Part shown: one piece after another, positions 12,193 to 24,444 of the stretch
Numbering within the stretch: position 1 is the first letter of the stretch
Layout of the letters: the number at the start of each line of letters is the position of its first letter
Translations under genes and position numbers: made by a program
Assembly: GCA_023974075.1 (NCBI GenBank)
Contig: JAMFTG010000133.1
Span: 64,501 to 128,500 of the forward strand
DNA: 64,000 nt
Direction of reading: 5' to 3'
Origin: Chaenocephalus aceratus
Lineage: Eukaryota > Chordata > Actinopteri > Perciformes > Channichthyidae
The notes under the pieces: model-generated
Database searches by the model: none
What the model was told of the DNA's origin: nothing
What the model saw: the letters and a program-made list of their open reading frames with translations, nothing else

Positions 12193-13796
12193 GTCTATAG
12201 TATTCAATACTTGTGTTTTTTGGGGGGACTTTAACGAACATCATTACTCATAAGCCAACAAACCATGGTCAAGAGAGTAAGCCGACTGTCTGAGATAACA
12301 GAAAATGTACTTCAGAAGAGAGTTTGAAGAATAATATGTTAAAAAAAATAGTTCCATTGATGTGCTGCCATTCTGGAAAATAGTCATAGGTATGAAAGAA
12401 TATGGTGCGTTGTACAAATCAACAATGCTACAGTTTCTTATAGCAAGTGCTGTAGCAGATGTTTTTAAATGTAAATTGTCAAATCTAAAACATACGCTTC
12501 ACTTTTCTTGAACTAAATACGAGTCTTTTCAAGGCAGAAGTGGGGGAACAGCGATGGGGCTTTCATCAAGGCGCACTGGTGTCTTTGCGAGATCTGGCTG
12601 CTGAAAGCTTGAACAGTTGAATGTCCTGCCACACAGCCTGGAGCAGAGGGCCAATAGAAACACATTAAAGTGGGGAACACAGAACGCATTGTGACTCAGA
12701 AAGATGAAGAAGCAGCCGTGCTACGAGTGTTGGAGTCCATCAGGAGACTTTTCTTTCTAATGCCTGCCGCTGGATCGAGCTCTGAGGCAGTGAAGCGCTC
12801 CTCTGGGTCGCAGCAGGCAACGAGAGACGAGGGAGGAACGTGCGGAGAGCGGCGAGCAAAGGCTACGAGAGGGGAGGGGGGAGGGGTTGGTATCCGTAGT
12901 GCAGAGTGGGGAGGATGAGACTGAGAGACTGGAGAGAAGGGAAATGACTGCTGTGACTTCACCAGTGGAAAGGATAAAAATAGAAGCGGAGCCTCGTCCG
13001 CCGAGGCCGTTTGAATCAATTGATGATCGCAGCGCAGGAAGAGTCTTTTATTCGATGAGAGCATCCACAGAGCTGCGGCCGTGGAAGCTCAATGCGACTC
13101 AAGCACCTCGTGAACAGAGAAATACGTTCCAGTGTCGGCTGACGAGATGCCGAGGAGAGTCCCTAAGCCTCCTGAGCGTAGTCCTGCAGAGAGGAGGTTC
13201 ATAAGGATGCTTCCGTGTCCTCAGAACGCACCCAAGTGTGGATTTGATCTTACTACAAGTACGGTGTTCAAAAGAACGTGAAACAAATCTTTACTGGACG
13301 TTTGAGGAAGACGATGATTGAAGAAGTTGGGTTATACAATATTAAAAGACTAACATTTACAACGTCAGATCTTCTTTTTGAATGGAGAGTGCCAGAGTGA
13401 GGTCTGGATCTGGATCCATTCTACTTTAGGTGGTTACGGATAAACCCGACTACAGCAGTCCACGGTTCTGCGTTGACAGTTACGTCTGGTAGACATTTTT
13501 ACTTTCTGATTGTTCTGGGAAACAACGAGTGTAATGAGTGACTGCTGCCTCTGATACTGCTGACCCTGAGTCAGTTAATAATATCAGACACACCAGTTAA
13601 GGGCAGCTCTCCACCTAGGATCTGTGCACATGCTATCGGCTGGGTTTATTAAGTGGCTAGGAAGGAAGCACCAAGGGTCGTTTCAATTGGCTAGAGGAAG
13701 CGAGCAGAGCCCTTTAGGTATTAAACACACAGCTAACATACGACTACAAGACACTGCTGTCCAACTTGTTATCGCCAAAGATGGATTTCGTACATC
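12193..13796. other. Unassigned intronic DNA
   Basis: No gene was recognised. A purine-rich stretch at about 12770-12910 gives open frames on both strands without family similarity. Confidence 0.4.
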
Positions 13797-13975
13797 TTCG
13801 TAATAGTTCTAAAACATTACATCACATGTCACTTGTTAGACGCTTTTATCCAAAGAGACTCACATACTCGACACTGAGGGCAATCCCCACACGAGCACTT
13901 TGGGGTGAAGCGTCTCAGGGACACAACGACATGCTGACTGCAGTGGGGTTTGAACCTGTGTACCCCTGATCCCAA
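13797..13975 (-). mobile_element. tRNA-derived SINE fragment with conserved core
   Basis: Read on the minus strand, it has a B-box-like GGTTCAAACCCC and then a core ending CTTTGGATAAAAGCGTCTAA and ACATGTGATGTAATGT. This is the layout of a widespread fish SINE family. The 5' part with the A box is missing, so this is a truncated copy. The family name is not assigned. Confidence 0.65.
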
Positions 13976-14285
13976 CACCAACGCAATAACTTTTTTTTTT
14001 TTTTTTAAACCTTTGACCATTGAGATCATTGATCCCTTTTTCAAGGGAGACCTGCCCAAGTAGTTCCACATGAAACATAATCAGAACAACAAAAAGGACA
14101 TTTTACAGCATCATTACAGGGATTTACAATTTACAATAACTATCCACATGAGCAGGTACCAACAGCTTCCGATTGAGGAGCATCCAACCGAGCTTTAAAA
14201 ACATTTAGTGGCACCAGATTGCTCAGTTTCCATTTCAATTGCAGACTGTTCCAAGACAGAGGAGCTGCATCTAAAAGCTGTCTTC

Positions 14286-14989
14286 TAGGGATGCTCCGAT
14301 CGATCGGTCACCGATACTCACTCTCTACCAATCGATCGGTGCTCTCTAAACATGCCGATCGCAAGAGCTGATCACATGACGTAAAATACACTTTTCTCTC
14401 TCACTTTTCTCAAAACAAGCTCGCCAAAATGGCTTCACCAGTCTGGCAGTATTTCAAGGTGTCCGGAAAAGACCGTAAAATAGCGGTATGCAACGAGCGT
14501 GAAGCAGAAATCCTGCAGCTCCGCCTGCCGGACTGGTGAGCGGAGCGACACACAAGAGTTAGACCTAACACACTTGGCTACTTGATCTACCTCTGGAACA
14601 AGCTACACTAGTTATTATAAATATATTTATTCTTCACCGTCGGGTCACTCATTACTGGATCAGTGAGCTGCATGAGATACTGACCGGCTGTCAGGAGAGG
14701 GAGAGAGAGGGTAGAGAGAGAGAGAGCGCTTCCGCTAATTTCTCCCGTGTTATTCAAAGTGAATGTAAACTTGAATAATGTACTTCATTTGAATGTAATA
14801 ATTAAGTTGTTTGTGGAAGCTGCAGTGAATGAGCATTAACTGAGTTTTAAACATCACTTTAAATGGAAGATTTAAAGTGATGTTTAAATCTTCCATTTAG
14901 GCCCCGCCCACTTGATCGGATCGGCGATCTGTATCGGCCGATACTGATTCCAGCGATCGGCCCCGAAATTGGCGATTGGAGCATCCCTA
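14286..14989 (+). mobile_element. Non-autonomous hAT element C
   Basis: Termini TAGGGATGCTCCGATCGA and, at the other end, GGAGCATCCCTA are inverted repeats. A perfect 8-bp target duplication, CTGTCTTC, flanks it at 14278-14285 and 14990-14997. From 14429 a short frame begins MASPVWQYFKVSGKDRK and then IAVCNE. This is the start of a BED-type hAT transposase, after which almost all coding sequence is deleted. Subterminal CGATCGGT repeats lie at both ends. Confidence 0.93.
14846..14888. repeat. Perfect 19-bp hairpin inverted repeat
   Basis: The left arm TTTAAACATCACTTTAAAT (14846-14864) is exactly complementary to the right arm (14870-14888), with a 5-nt GGAAG loop. It lies inside hAT element C. 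The GGAAGATTTAAA segment is re-read in inverted form just downstream, pointing to a local inverted duplication. Confidence 0.9.
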
Positions 14990-14997
14990 CTGTCTTC

Positions 14998-16021
14998 CCT
15001 AAGACGGTCCTAGCAGTTGGCACATTTAATAAAACCACAGCATTCGATCTCAGGCAGCAGCCACTTACACTTCTCCGTGAGATCGGGGATCAGATGGAAG
15101 ATGGAAGTTTCCCTAACATGGCTTTGTATGTGAAAATGTACCAGTGACTGAGCCTCCGTACAGTTAGCGAAGGCAAACCAGCCCTTGCATACAGGGTACA
15201 GTGATGGGTTCATGCTAGCCCACATCCCTATCAAACACCAATGTCTTTATCTGTCTTAGGGTCCTTGAACAAACTATCACACTCGTGCAAGACCCTAACC
15301 CGAAGTGTTCAAGCCAAAAGTATTCTTTCTTTGAGTTACTCGCACGTTGAGTTTTTTGTACTGGGCCATTTCACGAGTCCTGCAAAGTCAACCTGAATGG
15401 CCGATGGCTTACCTAAACAGATACCTCGTACTTTAAGAACATGTATTTCCACAGCCTACCACGGCTGAGAGAGCTTTACCAACTTGTCTCCTGTCATTCC
15501 CCTTTTTGTTCTGTCCCTGTCCAACACTGATGACTTCTTGGTGAGGTTAGGAGGATCAAAACACTTTCGCGACACATAATAGTTTCGGTGAAGTTGCATC
15601 AAGTCAGAAAACTTTCCTCACGGTTCATGTAAGGTGCAAGAAGAAGCAATACATTCCAGGGGAGAGAAACAGATCGAATACCAAGGCATCAAACGTACAG
15701 CTGCCACAGAACATTGTGCAGAAGAACTCAGGAAGTCTGATATCTATCGATAGGAATCATTCCGACTGCACGAAGAGAAGACGGCAGAGAGCGAGGAAGA
15801 GACCAGACGATAGACGAGCTGCACGACTCTGATCTTTCTGCTTTACTGAGGAACTTCACTCCTATCATTGAACATTCTAATACAATATGTAAAAGTACGT
15901 TTGTTAGTATTTCAAAGGAAACTTTGCCATAAAACTAATAATAAAATGTTTTAAATGTATTTCTCAAAAAAGAAAAAAGAAACGCAGCTCTGGAGAGCGT
16001 TTCATCGGTTGTTGTGTAATA
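14998..16021. other. Unassigned intronic DNA
   Basis: No gene or repeat family was recognised. Confidence 0.4.
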
Positions 16022-16246
16022 AATCCTTACATTTATTAAAGCGCTTTTCCAGATGCTCTAAGCGCTTTTACAAACACACATTACACATATCATGCATGCA
16101 ATGGTCATGTACTGTGGAGCAAGTTCAGGTGAAGTGTCTTGCCCAAGGACACAACGGCCTGACGCAGTGGGGGCGGGAGCGGGTTTCGAACCTGAGTTCC
16201 CCAGCACCCCCCTTGATCAGATGCACAGACCACTGCGCCACCCGTC
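16022..16246 (-). mobile_element. tRNA-derived SINE
   Basis: On the minus strand there is an A-box-like GTGGCGCAGTGGTCTGTGC, then about 30 nt later a B-box-like GGTTCGAAACCC. A fish SINE core follows (GTGTCCTTGGGCAAGACACT) with an AAGCGC-rich 3' part. This is the pol III promoter layout of a tRNA-SINE. No intact tRNA cloverleaf is implied. Confidence 0.7.
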
Positions 16247-18621
16247 CCCCGTATAACCATCTGATATGAAGGCTATAGAGTCCGTCTGAAACTTCAGCGC
16301 AGATGGAAAGTGATTTGACTTCCGTTTGTGGGGGAAACTTCTGAAGCAATTGGAAACAGGACTCGGAGACACGAGGAGAGCTGGAGCTTTGACGGCAAAC
16401 ACTGACGGGTTATTCGGAGTCACGGCCGGAGAATTGAAAAGACAGGTGGTGCGTCACGAGTTGACAAACCAATTCTGAAGAACTCTTCTGCAGCTCGAGG
16501 TTTTAATTAGTTCGGAGTGTAATAATCAACATTCTTCATCAGCGAGACGAAACATTAAGGACCCTGAATCTATAGAGCTGTCGTCCATAGAAAGAACGCG
16601 CTCCAGGGAACCGTCGTCCCTGAGCAGTAAACTACCTCATGGCGGCTTGTGCTCCGTCAGACTGGCAACAACAATGCGCCCAAGCTGCTGCTCCTCCTAA
16701 AGAGAGATAGCAGCGATACCCAAGGCCGTAGACCTGTGCCGTGGGAAAGGAGACGGTGAGATGAACCGTGTCGAAGGTTGAATACCTAAGCAAATGATTC
16801 CCTAACACCATCATAAAGACACAGAGGGCTCTTCACAACTGGACGCTAAACCAGAAGTAACGAGACTCGAAAGGTAACTGGACTAACTATCGCGTTGTGT
16901 TTGTATCTAAACCAGCAACCTAAGCTATTGAAGCTGAAACGCACATTCGAAGAGGGTTCTTCGGCCCGTCACTTTCCTCACACATGTTACACAATAAGAA
17001 GTCCATGTTGACAAGCAGGAAGTAAAGTAACACAACACAACTGCATCCATCTATTGCCAGATCGGGCTGATCTCCTTTCTTCCCTGCCGTCGGGAAAGTA
17101 CTGGGATGGGATTCCCGATGTAACTCCGGCTCAGTGACATTGATTCAACTAGAACTCAAGTGTGATGGGAAAGTGAGAGCAGCTATCAAAGAAGAAGAAG
17201 ACAGCGAATGGCCGCACACTGAGAGGGGATCAGAGGGGCGCTCTGGAGATGGGATTTCTTTATGGTTTGTGTGCAGACGATAGCAATTTGTTGAATGCAT
17301 TTGTCAGCAACATAATGGCAGTCTGTGACTTCCTGCTCAGAGACGAGGGCGGTAATGATAGCATGCCAGAAGAGACGGGAAGACGTGTTTCTATTAACAT
17401 GATTTCTATGCACAGAGGAACCGCTATTTCTGACTTTCAAACGCTTCCTACCTTTCCTTCAAACAAATGAGACAGTTATGAATATGTATTATTATATCGT
17501 CGTGACATAATGCAAGGAGGTTACTATCCTTAACCCAGCATGTAGAGACGGTTTTCACAAACAAGGTCTTTTTAAACATCACAATCGACCAAGAGAAAAA
17601 ACAAGCACTGTCAAAAATGTCCGGATTTCACACATTTGTATTATTCAATGTTCCCTTGGCAACTGCAGCCCCTCGTAATAAGTAAATGAAAACACATGTT
17701 TGTTTTGCTATTAAACCTTAGGGATATGACGGCGCTATAGCAAACAATTATAACAATGTTCTTTTGATACAAAAACGGAGGAAGAGACGGCGCCAACAGA
17801 GCGCTAAGACCGGGTTTGGTACCTGCGAATCTCACAATATGAATAACTGGTCACCGACACCTTAATTATAAACTTAATTATGAACAGGTAAGAAACATCC
17901 CAAAGGACTCTTTCACGGAAGACGTGTAAGCACAGAATAGTCAGAGGTCTCCGGTAAGCTTCCCCTAAAAAGAACAACACAAAGACAACAACTGGCGAAA
18001 GAGGGGAATATAAAAAGGGGAAAATCTGGAACCATAAAAGTTGTTCATACGGCAATGCGGGAAGCGGCTTCTTCCAGTTCTATGTTGAGGAGAGTGAAGG
18101 CCCGAGTGTGTGTGCAGTGTGTGTGTGTTGTCTTTATCAGCGTAAAGCAGAGGCGCTGTGGGGGAGAAGCCGCCGTGACAAACCTGAGAGACAACCGTCT
18201 TATTCTCACGTCCTCTCTGTTCTCCTTCTGAGGACACAAGCGAGCAGCTGTCGGAGGTTTCAGTACAGACGGAGTGTGCTGGAAAGTACGGAGATTAGCT
18301 CGGTGTAGCCAGAATGCTGGAAGCCGGGGACCAAGGCTCAAAACACTGCTCACTAATGTAAAGGAGTACTCCACATGTTCAGCAGAAACGTCAAAATATG
18401 AAGGGACAATTGTTTACGGTTACATTTGTATTTGTTCCTGTAAACCTAATGTTTCTTTAAAAATGTATGTTTGAAGATAAACATAATAGCAAGAGGTTTC
18501 CTGTACAGACGTGTGAGGCGATGTGTGTTCGGAGCTGCAGGGTCAGCGCCAAACCAGCTGTCCAGGTGAATCAAGAGTGCGACGTCACAACCTTACAGAT
18601 TAACTGAACAAGCCAAATAAC
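16247..18621. other. Unassigned intronic DNA
   Basis: No gene, transposon terminus or tandem repeat was recognised. Frames are all under about 110 codons and unfamiliar. Confidence 0.4.
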
Positions 18622-18830
18622 ATGTCTTTTATTATTTATTTTATTCTTGTGTTCATATCAATATATATACATATTTTTAAATTATTTTATTGTATTTTTT
18701 TTTTATTCTGTATTTCTTATGAATTCATATTTTGTATTCACTTTTTCTAAAATGGAGCCAATGTCACAAAAACCTATTTCCCTCCAGGGTAAATAAAGCA
18801 TTCTGGTTCTGGTTCTGAGAACCACGTGAT
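18622..18830 (+). mobile_element. Probable LINE 3' end
   Basis: An AT-rich stretch ends in CCAGGGTAAATAAAGCATTC followed by a short (TGGTTC)n-like tail. That is typical of the 3' end of fish non-LTR elements. No coding part remains. Confidence 0.4.
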
Positions 18831-19468
18831 GGTGTGCTAAATAAACAGTTCAGTGCACGTGTGAAGAGAATGGCACTGAAGCAGGCTTCCTTGCTTCATC
18901 AGTGTGGACGGAGAACAACGCTCTGCATGGAAAGCATGTGAAATATCCCCTGTTACCGCGGGGGATCATTATATTCGCTGGGTGGGGGGGGGGATCAAAG
19001 AGTTAAAGCATGCTGCAGAGATCAGCCACTGTTCAAAGAGAACTGTGTTCAGCACCTCCGGACACAACGAGCTTCCTTTACAACCTTTAAAAAGGGTTTT
19101 CATGACTCCGTATATCAAATATTAAACATCGGAATCTCAGGCGATCCACGGGAGGCGAGGCGACTGCAACGTATTTGAAGAAAAACCCACACGGACACGG
19201 CAACGTGCGGCTGCTTAATGTCAGCAAAGTGTGGAGGGAAACGTGAATGTGTTTTTAATTTGCTTCATCAAAAGGTCTCTGTGAACGAGCACACTGTGAA
19301 TTGTCTGATGTCAGAGCGTCCTTGAACACGACAACAAGACGCTTTCAAACGCTGTTAACGGCACAACACGGAGAAATAGAGATGTGGAAAGAAAAGCTGA
19401 CAGTTTGAGTTCCAGCAGATTGATCTGCTTAGAGAGAAACTGAAGGAAGGAGAACATAAAACACAGCT
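18831..19468. other. Unassigned intronic DNA
   Basis: No gene was recognised before the 57-bp array. Confidence 0.4.
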
Positions 19469-20472
19469 CAGTATGTAGTGTCTCTACTTTAAAGAGTCCT
19501 CTCCTGCTGATGTTCAGGTGTATTTCAGTATGTGGTGTCTCTACTTTAAAGAGTCCTCTCCTGCTGATGTTCAGGTGTATATCAGTATGTAGTGTCTCTA
19601 CTTTAAAGAGTTCTCTCCTGCTGATGTTCAGGTGTATATCAGTATGTGGTGTCTCTACTTTAAAGAGTCCTCTCCTGCTGATGTTCAGGTGTATATCAGT
19701 ATGTAGTGTCTCTACTTTAAAGAGTCCTCTCCTGCTGATGTTCAGGTGTATATCGGTATGTAGCGTCTCTACTTTAAAGAGTCCTCTCCTGCTGATGTTC
19801 AGGTGTATATCGGTATGTAGCGTCTCTACTTTAAAGAGTCCTCTCCTGCTGATGTTCAGGGGTATATCAGTATGTAGTGTCTCTACTTTAAAGAGTCCTC
19901 TCCTGCTGATGTTCAGGTGTATATCAGTATGTAGTGTCTCTACTTTAAAGAGTCCTCTCCTGCTGATGTTCAGGTGTATATCAGTATGTAGTGTCTCTAC
20001 TTTAAAGAGTCCTCTCCTGCTGATGTTCAGGTGTATATCGGTATGTAGCGTCTCTACTTTAAAGAGTCCTCTCCTGCTGATGTTCAGGGGTATATCAGTA
20101 TGTAGTGTCTCTACTTTAAAGAGTCCTCTCCTGCTGATGTTCAGGTGTATATCAGTATGTAGTGTGTCTACTTTAAAGAGTCCTCTCCTGCTCATGTTCA
20201 GGTGTATATCAGTGTATAGTGTCTCTACTTTAAAGAGTCCTCTCCTGCTGATGTTCAGGTGTATATCAGTATGTAGTGTCTCTACTTTAAAGAGTCCTCT
20301 CCTGCTGATGTTCAGGTGTATATCAGTATGTAGTGTCTCTACTTTAAAGAGTCCTCTCCTGCTGATGTTCAGGTGTATATCAGTATGTAGTGTCTCTACT
20401 TTAAAGAGTCCTCTCCTGCTGATGTTCAGGTGTATATCAGCATGTAGTGTCTCTACTTTAAAGAGTCCTCTC
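19469..20472. repeat. 57-bp minisatellite, ~17.6 copies
   Basis: The unit runs CAGTATGTAGTGTCTCTAC, TTTAAAGAGTCCTCTCCTGC, TGATGTTCAGGTGTATAT with 57-bp spacing (for example 19504 and 19561). Because 57 is a multiple of 3, long frames stay open on both strands (19510-20580 + and 20195-19311 -). They encode a 19-residue repeat and are judged non-genic. Units with ATCGGTATGTAGCG alternate with ATCAGTATGTAGTG versions. Confidence 0.96.
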
Positions 20473-20610
20473 CGGCTCTGTTGTGATTGGTCAACCGCTT
20501 GGAGATGTCCCGCCCCCTTAGCCTATAACGTGCAATGTGTTGGAGCGCTAGCCAATAGAAGTGTGAGTGTTACAGAGTGATGTCACTATGTTCCGTTAGT
20601 AAACAAAGAT
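20473..20610 (+). repeat. Dispersed repeat, same family as 36302-36430
   Basis: It begins CCGGCTCTGTTGTGATTGGT and continues CAACCGCTT, GAGATGTCCCGCCCC and AGCGCTAGCCA. The same sequence in the same orientation is at 36302-36430. The 57-bp array directly abuts it here but is absent at the second copy. The family is unknown. Confidence 0.75.
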
Positions 20611-20920
20611 GTCCAATGGAGGCTTGGCGTTTGCTCTCCTACATCCAGATGTAATGAACACTTTGCATTGTAGGACTATTCCTGTAACGGATGAGGTTAT
20701 AAGACATGAATAATTACTATGAAAAATGAAAATAGTCAAAAACTGCTTCCACTATACCCGAAAACATCAAATGCTACCAATAGGTTGTCGAACATTCAAT
20801 TATTTTATATGTTTTTGTATAAAAATAAAAAACAAAATTCACAAATATGTAATATTTTCCACAAAAGTATTTATAATGAGAACAAAGATGCAAAAATGAT
20901 CTCCCACCAATAATCACAAT

Positions 20921-21807
20921 CGCCCTCGCCCTGGCCAGGAAGGCACACAAGTATGACTGGCACATCCTGCACAACACCACAATAACTCCAGCACCTCCAA
21001 GCAGACTCAAGTCCCGCCTCCCCTACAACACAGCAGCTCAAGAGATGCTCAACTCCACCTCTGAGGACGTCTCCAGAGATGCATGGCTGGCAGCAGCTTG
21101 GAAGCAGGAGTGGGAGTCAGCCGGGCCCTCCCGAATCCACCGTTACATCTGGGACCCAGGAGATGGCGCCATTGGAGGAGACGACCTACCGCGCCGGCAG
21201 TGGACCACTCTGAACCGCCTACGAACTGGGGTCGGTCGCTTTAAAAACAGGGGTGTCAAACTCCAGGCCCGGGGGCCAAATCTGGCCCGCGACTTCATTT
21301 TATGTGGCCCCGCAAGAGCTTGCAAAGAATATAATACGTTTATTGCCCGTAACCTACATGTCCCACAATGCATCTCGTTTTGTGACATGCACACAGAAGA
21401 GACCTACAATTATTTGCCCTGGACTTCTGCTTTCACACGTAGTTAGTTATTACCCTATCCGATAATAATCCAATTCAGAGGCAATAATGTAATATAATAC
21501 ATTATTTTATATGATATATATTTATATTGTATTTTACAACCGACCCTTTGATTGCAACCATAATGCTGATGTGGCCCGCGATGAAATTGAGTTTGGCACC
21601 CCTGCTTTAAAACCTCGATGAAGACGTGGGCTTGGCGGACAGTGCGGCATGCGAGTGCGGCGACCCTGAGCAGACCGCTGTCCATATAATCACCATCTGC
21701 CCCTTATAGACCGCCCTCGGAAGCCAGCCTCTTCGACCGAGGACCAGAGATGCGGGCGTGGCTACACGACACCGAGTTGGACATCTAACGTTACACGAAA
21801 GAAGAAG
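20921..21807 (+). mobile_element. 5'-truncated LINE, split by a hAT insertion
   Basis: The coding remnant reads LALARKAHKYDWHILHNT, then (after 21045) LPRRQWTTLNRLRTGVGRFK. It resumes past the hAT with MKTWGLADSAACECGDPEQT and AVHIITICPL. The C-x-C...H...C pattern is the C-terminal finger of several fish LINEs. It ends in a GAAAGAAGAAG tail. A direct repeat ATCACAAT flanks it (20913-20920 and 21808-21815), fitting a target-primed insertion. Confidence 0.8.
21248..21604. mobile_element. Non-autonomous hAT element A, second copy (no nested insert)
   Basis: The ends CAGGGGTGTCAAACTC and GAGTTTGGCACCCCTG match those of the element at 11201-12192, and most of the interior is collinear. It is inserted in the LINE just described, with CTTTAAAA on both sides (left at 21239-21246, right at 21605-21612). 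It preserves the unfilled target site of nested hAT B. Confidence 0.9.
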
Positions 21808-21815
21808 ATCACAAT

Positions 21816-22845
21816 TAGTAATATATTCCAGTCGTGCCGCGCTAATGGACGGACAACAGCCGAACGCAGCGAGAGGTGGAAGGTTGAAGCTGCAGATGGT
21901 GGGAATAACGTGTGGTGACTGACACACGGCGAGGTCATTCAAAGGTTCCAACAGGTGAGTGTGCGTCGGCTCAGAGGGAGACATTCAATCACCAGCTCTG
22001 AAGGGTTTCACTGGGAGAAGAAAACTGATTGCCAACACAAAAGGTGTCATTTTCAATTTCACAATCTGAGCCTCTGAGCCCACCTCCTCTCAATTAACCG
22101 TTCATGAGAACACAAAGGAACAATAGACGCACACAGGGCTCATTAACGGCACAAGTCATCGGCTGAAAGGACTGATTATAATGGACCGTTTATAATGGAC
22201 CGTTTCTACGAATACGATGGAAACATTTAGTAAAGAACGGCGTGTTTTGTTCGGAGTTACATCCTGCTCATTTGGGGGTTGATAGATCGCCGCTGATAAC
22301 GTGACATTAAAGTGAAACATCGATTAAAAGAATTGCTGCGGCACTGCTGGAGCTCCAGTTTTACACTCGACGTGAACGAGAAGCTTCCTGTAAAAGACAA
22401 AAATAAAAAAGGTGAAGAGAATCGCACCGAGCTGATGCAGAACACACCCGGGCTCCACTGCACGGAAAGGTATAATGACTGCAAGAGAATTAGGAGAAGA
22501 GAAAGGTTCATGTCTGCATGTTGACTTTTACATTAGCAGCTGCAACATCTGCAAATGAGTACTCATGGCATTTAGTATTTCAGTATCTTGCAAAGGTATT
22601 CTTATTTTCAGTCCACATGTGCGCCACCAATGGAAAAATATCCTCCAAATCAAAGGCAAGATCGAACAGCTGTTTAACGTGCACCTCGTTAATCTACAGC
22701 TGCACATTTGTAATACATTTACAAATGTATAAAGTGTTTCTGACTTTGACTATAGGTACTTTCTGCCATTTTGTTTACATTTCTTAATTTTCTCATCTCA
22801 AAAAATCAGCTCCGAGAGACTCCTCTGTCTCGGCATCGCCTCGGG
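21816..22845. other. Unassigned intronic DNA
   Basis: No gene or repeat family was recognised. Confidence 0.4.
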
Positions 22846-22994
22846 TTAACTTGTTAAGCTCGATGTCCCCTGCCGGACACAACGATATTCACGAAACTGT
22901 GTCTATCAGTGAGTTTCTTCCCACTTAACGGGAAGAAACTCAGCTATCAGACAATATTAAAAAGAAATGTAGCTCAACGAATCACACGGGTAAT

Positions 22995-23070
22995 ACCATC
23001 CATCCATCTTCTCCCGCTTATCCGTGGTCGGGTCGCGGGGGTAGCAGTTCCAGCAGAGAGCCCCAAACGT
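22995..23070 (-). mobile_element. Rex3-like LINE 3' tail
   Basis: On the minus strand it reads CTGCTACCCCCGCGACCCGA, then CGGATAAGCGGGAGAAGATG and a short (GATG)n tail. This is the usual 3' end of Rex3-type RTE elements in fish. Only about 75 bp remain. Confidence 0.6.
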
Positions 23071-23355
23071 GAAATGAAATGGCATGTGATGTTGTACACT
23101 GAGCACACTGGGATTAGCACTCGTTTATTGACGCTGAATAACGTTCATCAGGGAATGTTTAAATAACCACAGACGCCAACCTGGGCTGACGGGAGATGAG
23201 GAGAGAGCCTCCTTTTGCAATTTCATTTGTACACCCCCGCATCTTTTGTGTAATTAAATGCTGTTAACTTGTATAAGCTTCCCTCAACTCTTTTCAGTCT
23301 CTCCTGCCTTCAGGGAGGTTTTAAATGGTTTAGAACAAAAAGAGAATATACGTAA

Positions 23356-23460
23356 GTGCTAGTTTTTTTGCGAGTCCAAGTACCGGTTCCCACGTTCCGG
23401 TTTTAACCGAAACTTTTTACAAGTCCAGTACCGGTTCGGCGTACCGGTACGCAGCACTAG
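23356..23460. mobile_element. Possible very short palindromic MITE
   Basis: AGTGCTAG at the left and CAGCACTA at the right enclose several ACCGGTTC/GTACCGGTACG blocks. The termini are short and imperfect, and no target duplication is certain. Confidence 0.3.
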
Positions 23461-23608
23461 GTAGAGATATGTTATACTTCATGCAATCTGCACAGACTAG
23501 ATGTCATATGAAAGCTGAGATTCCACAGATTCCAGTGGTATAAGTATCATCACTGTGCGACCAGAACTCAGGGCGGCGAAAGCCAGCAAAGACAACACAC
23601 AACTTCAC

Positions 23609-23706
23609 TTTACGGGGCCAAAACGGCAAATACGTCTTACCTTTGCTGTTTCTGATTTCTGATTTTACGGGGCCAAAACGGCAAATACGTCTTACCTTTG
23701 CTGTTT
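23609..23706. repeat. ~51-bp tandem duplication
   Basis: TTTACGGGGCCAAAACGGC followed by AAATACGTCTTACCTTTGCT occurs twice back to back (about 23610 and 23662). It is inside TTAA element copy A. The inverted copy at 27945-29906 lacks the doubled version. Confidence 0.85.
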
Positions 23707-24444
23707 TCTGATCAAAAGTTGTGTTTAATGGCATGACAACGCATAACAACGCTGCAGAAGGTTAATCCAATGTCTCTGTGTCCCTTTGAAATGATTACTA
23801 ATAAGCTATCATCATATGTATGTCAATGAACTGAGTTTTCATATCGAGTGTATGAGAGCTGTAACCCAGATTCCGGTTTTGGGCATGCTGGCTGCGCATC
23901 GATCTCATTCACCAATGGCCAATGTTTAGATGGATTTATGAACTTCCCTCTCGATTCTATTGGCTCTCGTGGTTCAAAAGTGGTGTCAATCACCAACATC
24001 GACCAATGGGTTCCAGAGATATGGAAAATCCACCCAAATGACCCCAGAAGTGGTTTTATTTTAGCTAAACCTCTCTAAAAAGGACAAATGTCACTCGTTT
24101 TGCATCAATCTTAATACAGGGTACTTATTATATGTTATACTTTGGATTCCTAAAGCTTTTAGTCTCTCCCATCATTCAAGGGTGGTTTTCACGATAAGTA
24201 ATGTTTTTTCTTTGGACTGACACTATCATTTAATTAGTTTTACTAAGTTCAATACATTTACTTTAAAATAAAAACATCTATATTGATTCTGACTCTTCTA
24301 CATCCAACTCACAGGTTTATCATTGCTTTGAGAAAACAGATTCTTAATGTAACCCTTTCAGAAGGGAAGATATAGTCATTTGTTCCGGGGATGTCATTTT
24401 CGAGCCTGAGGCCTGAGAAACAGGCTCGGGGCTCAACAGGTTAA

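Larger units (their letters stand above)
22846..24444 (+). mobile_element. TTAA-flanked non-autonomous DNA element, copy A
   Basis: The element is bounded by TTAA at 22846-22849 and 24441-24444. The termini are inverted: TTAACTTGTTAAGC on the left, and TTAACCTGTTGAGCCCCGAG as the reverse complement of the right. Long stretches are collinear with the inverted copy at 27945-29906, for example CGACCAATGGGTTCCAGAGA and TTTTGCATCAATCTT. TTAA flanks fit piggyBac or Kolobok elements; no transposase was seen. It also holds a Rex3-like tail, a small palindromic element and a tandem duplication near 23610-23706. Confidence 0.75.

Noticed and set aside
19311..20580. Long frames on both strands over the 57-bp array
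   Set aside because: Both strands are open at once because 57 is a multiple of three; no domain or start context supports a protein.
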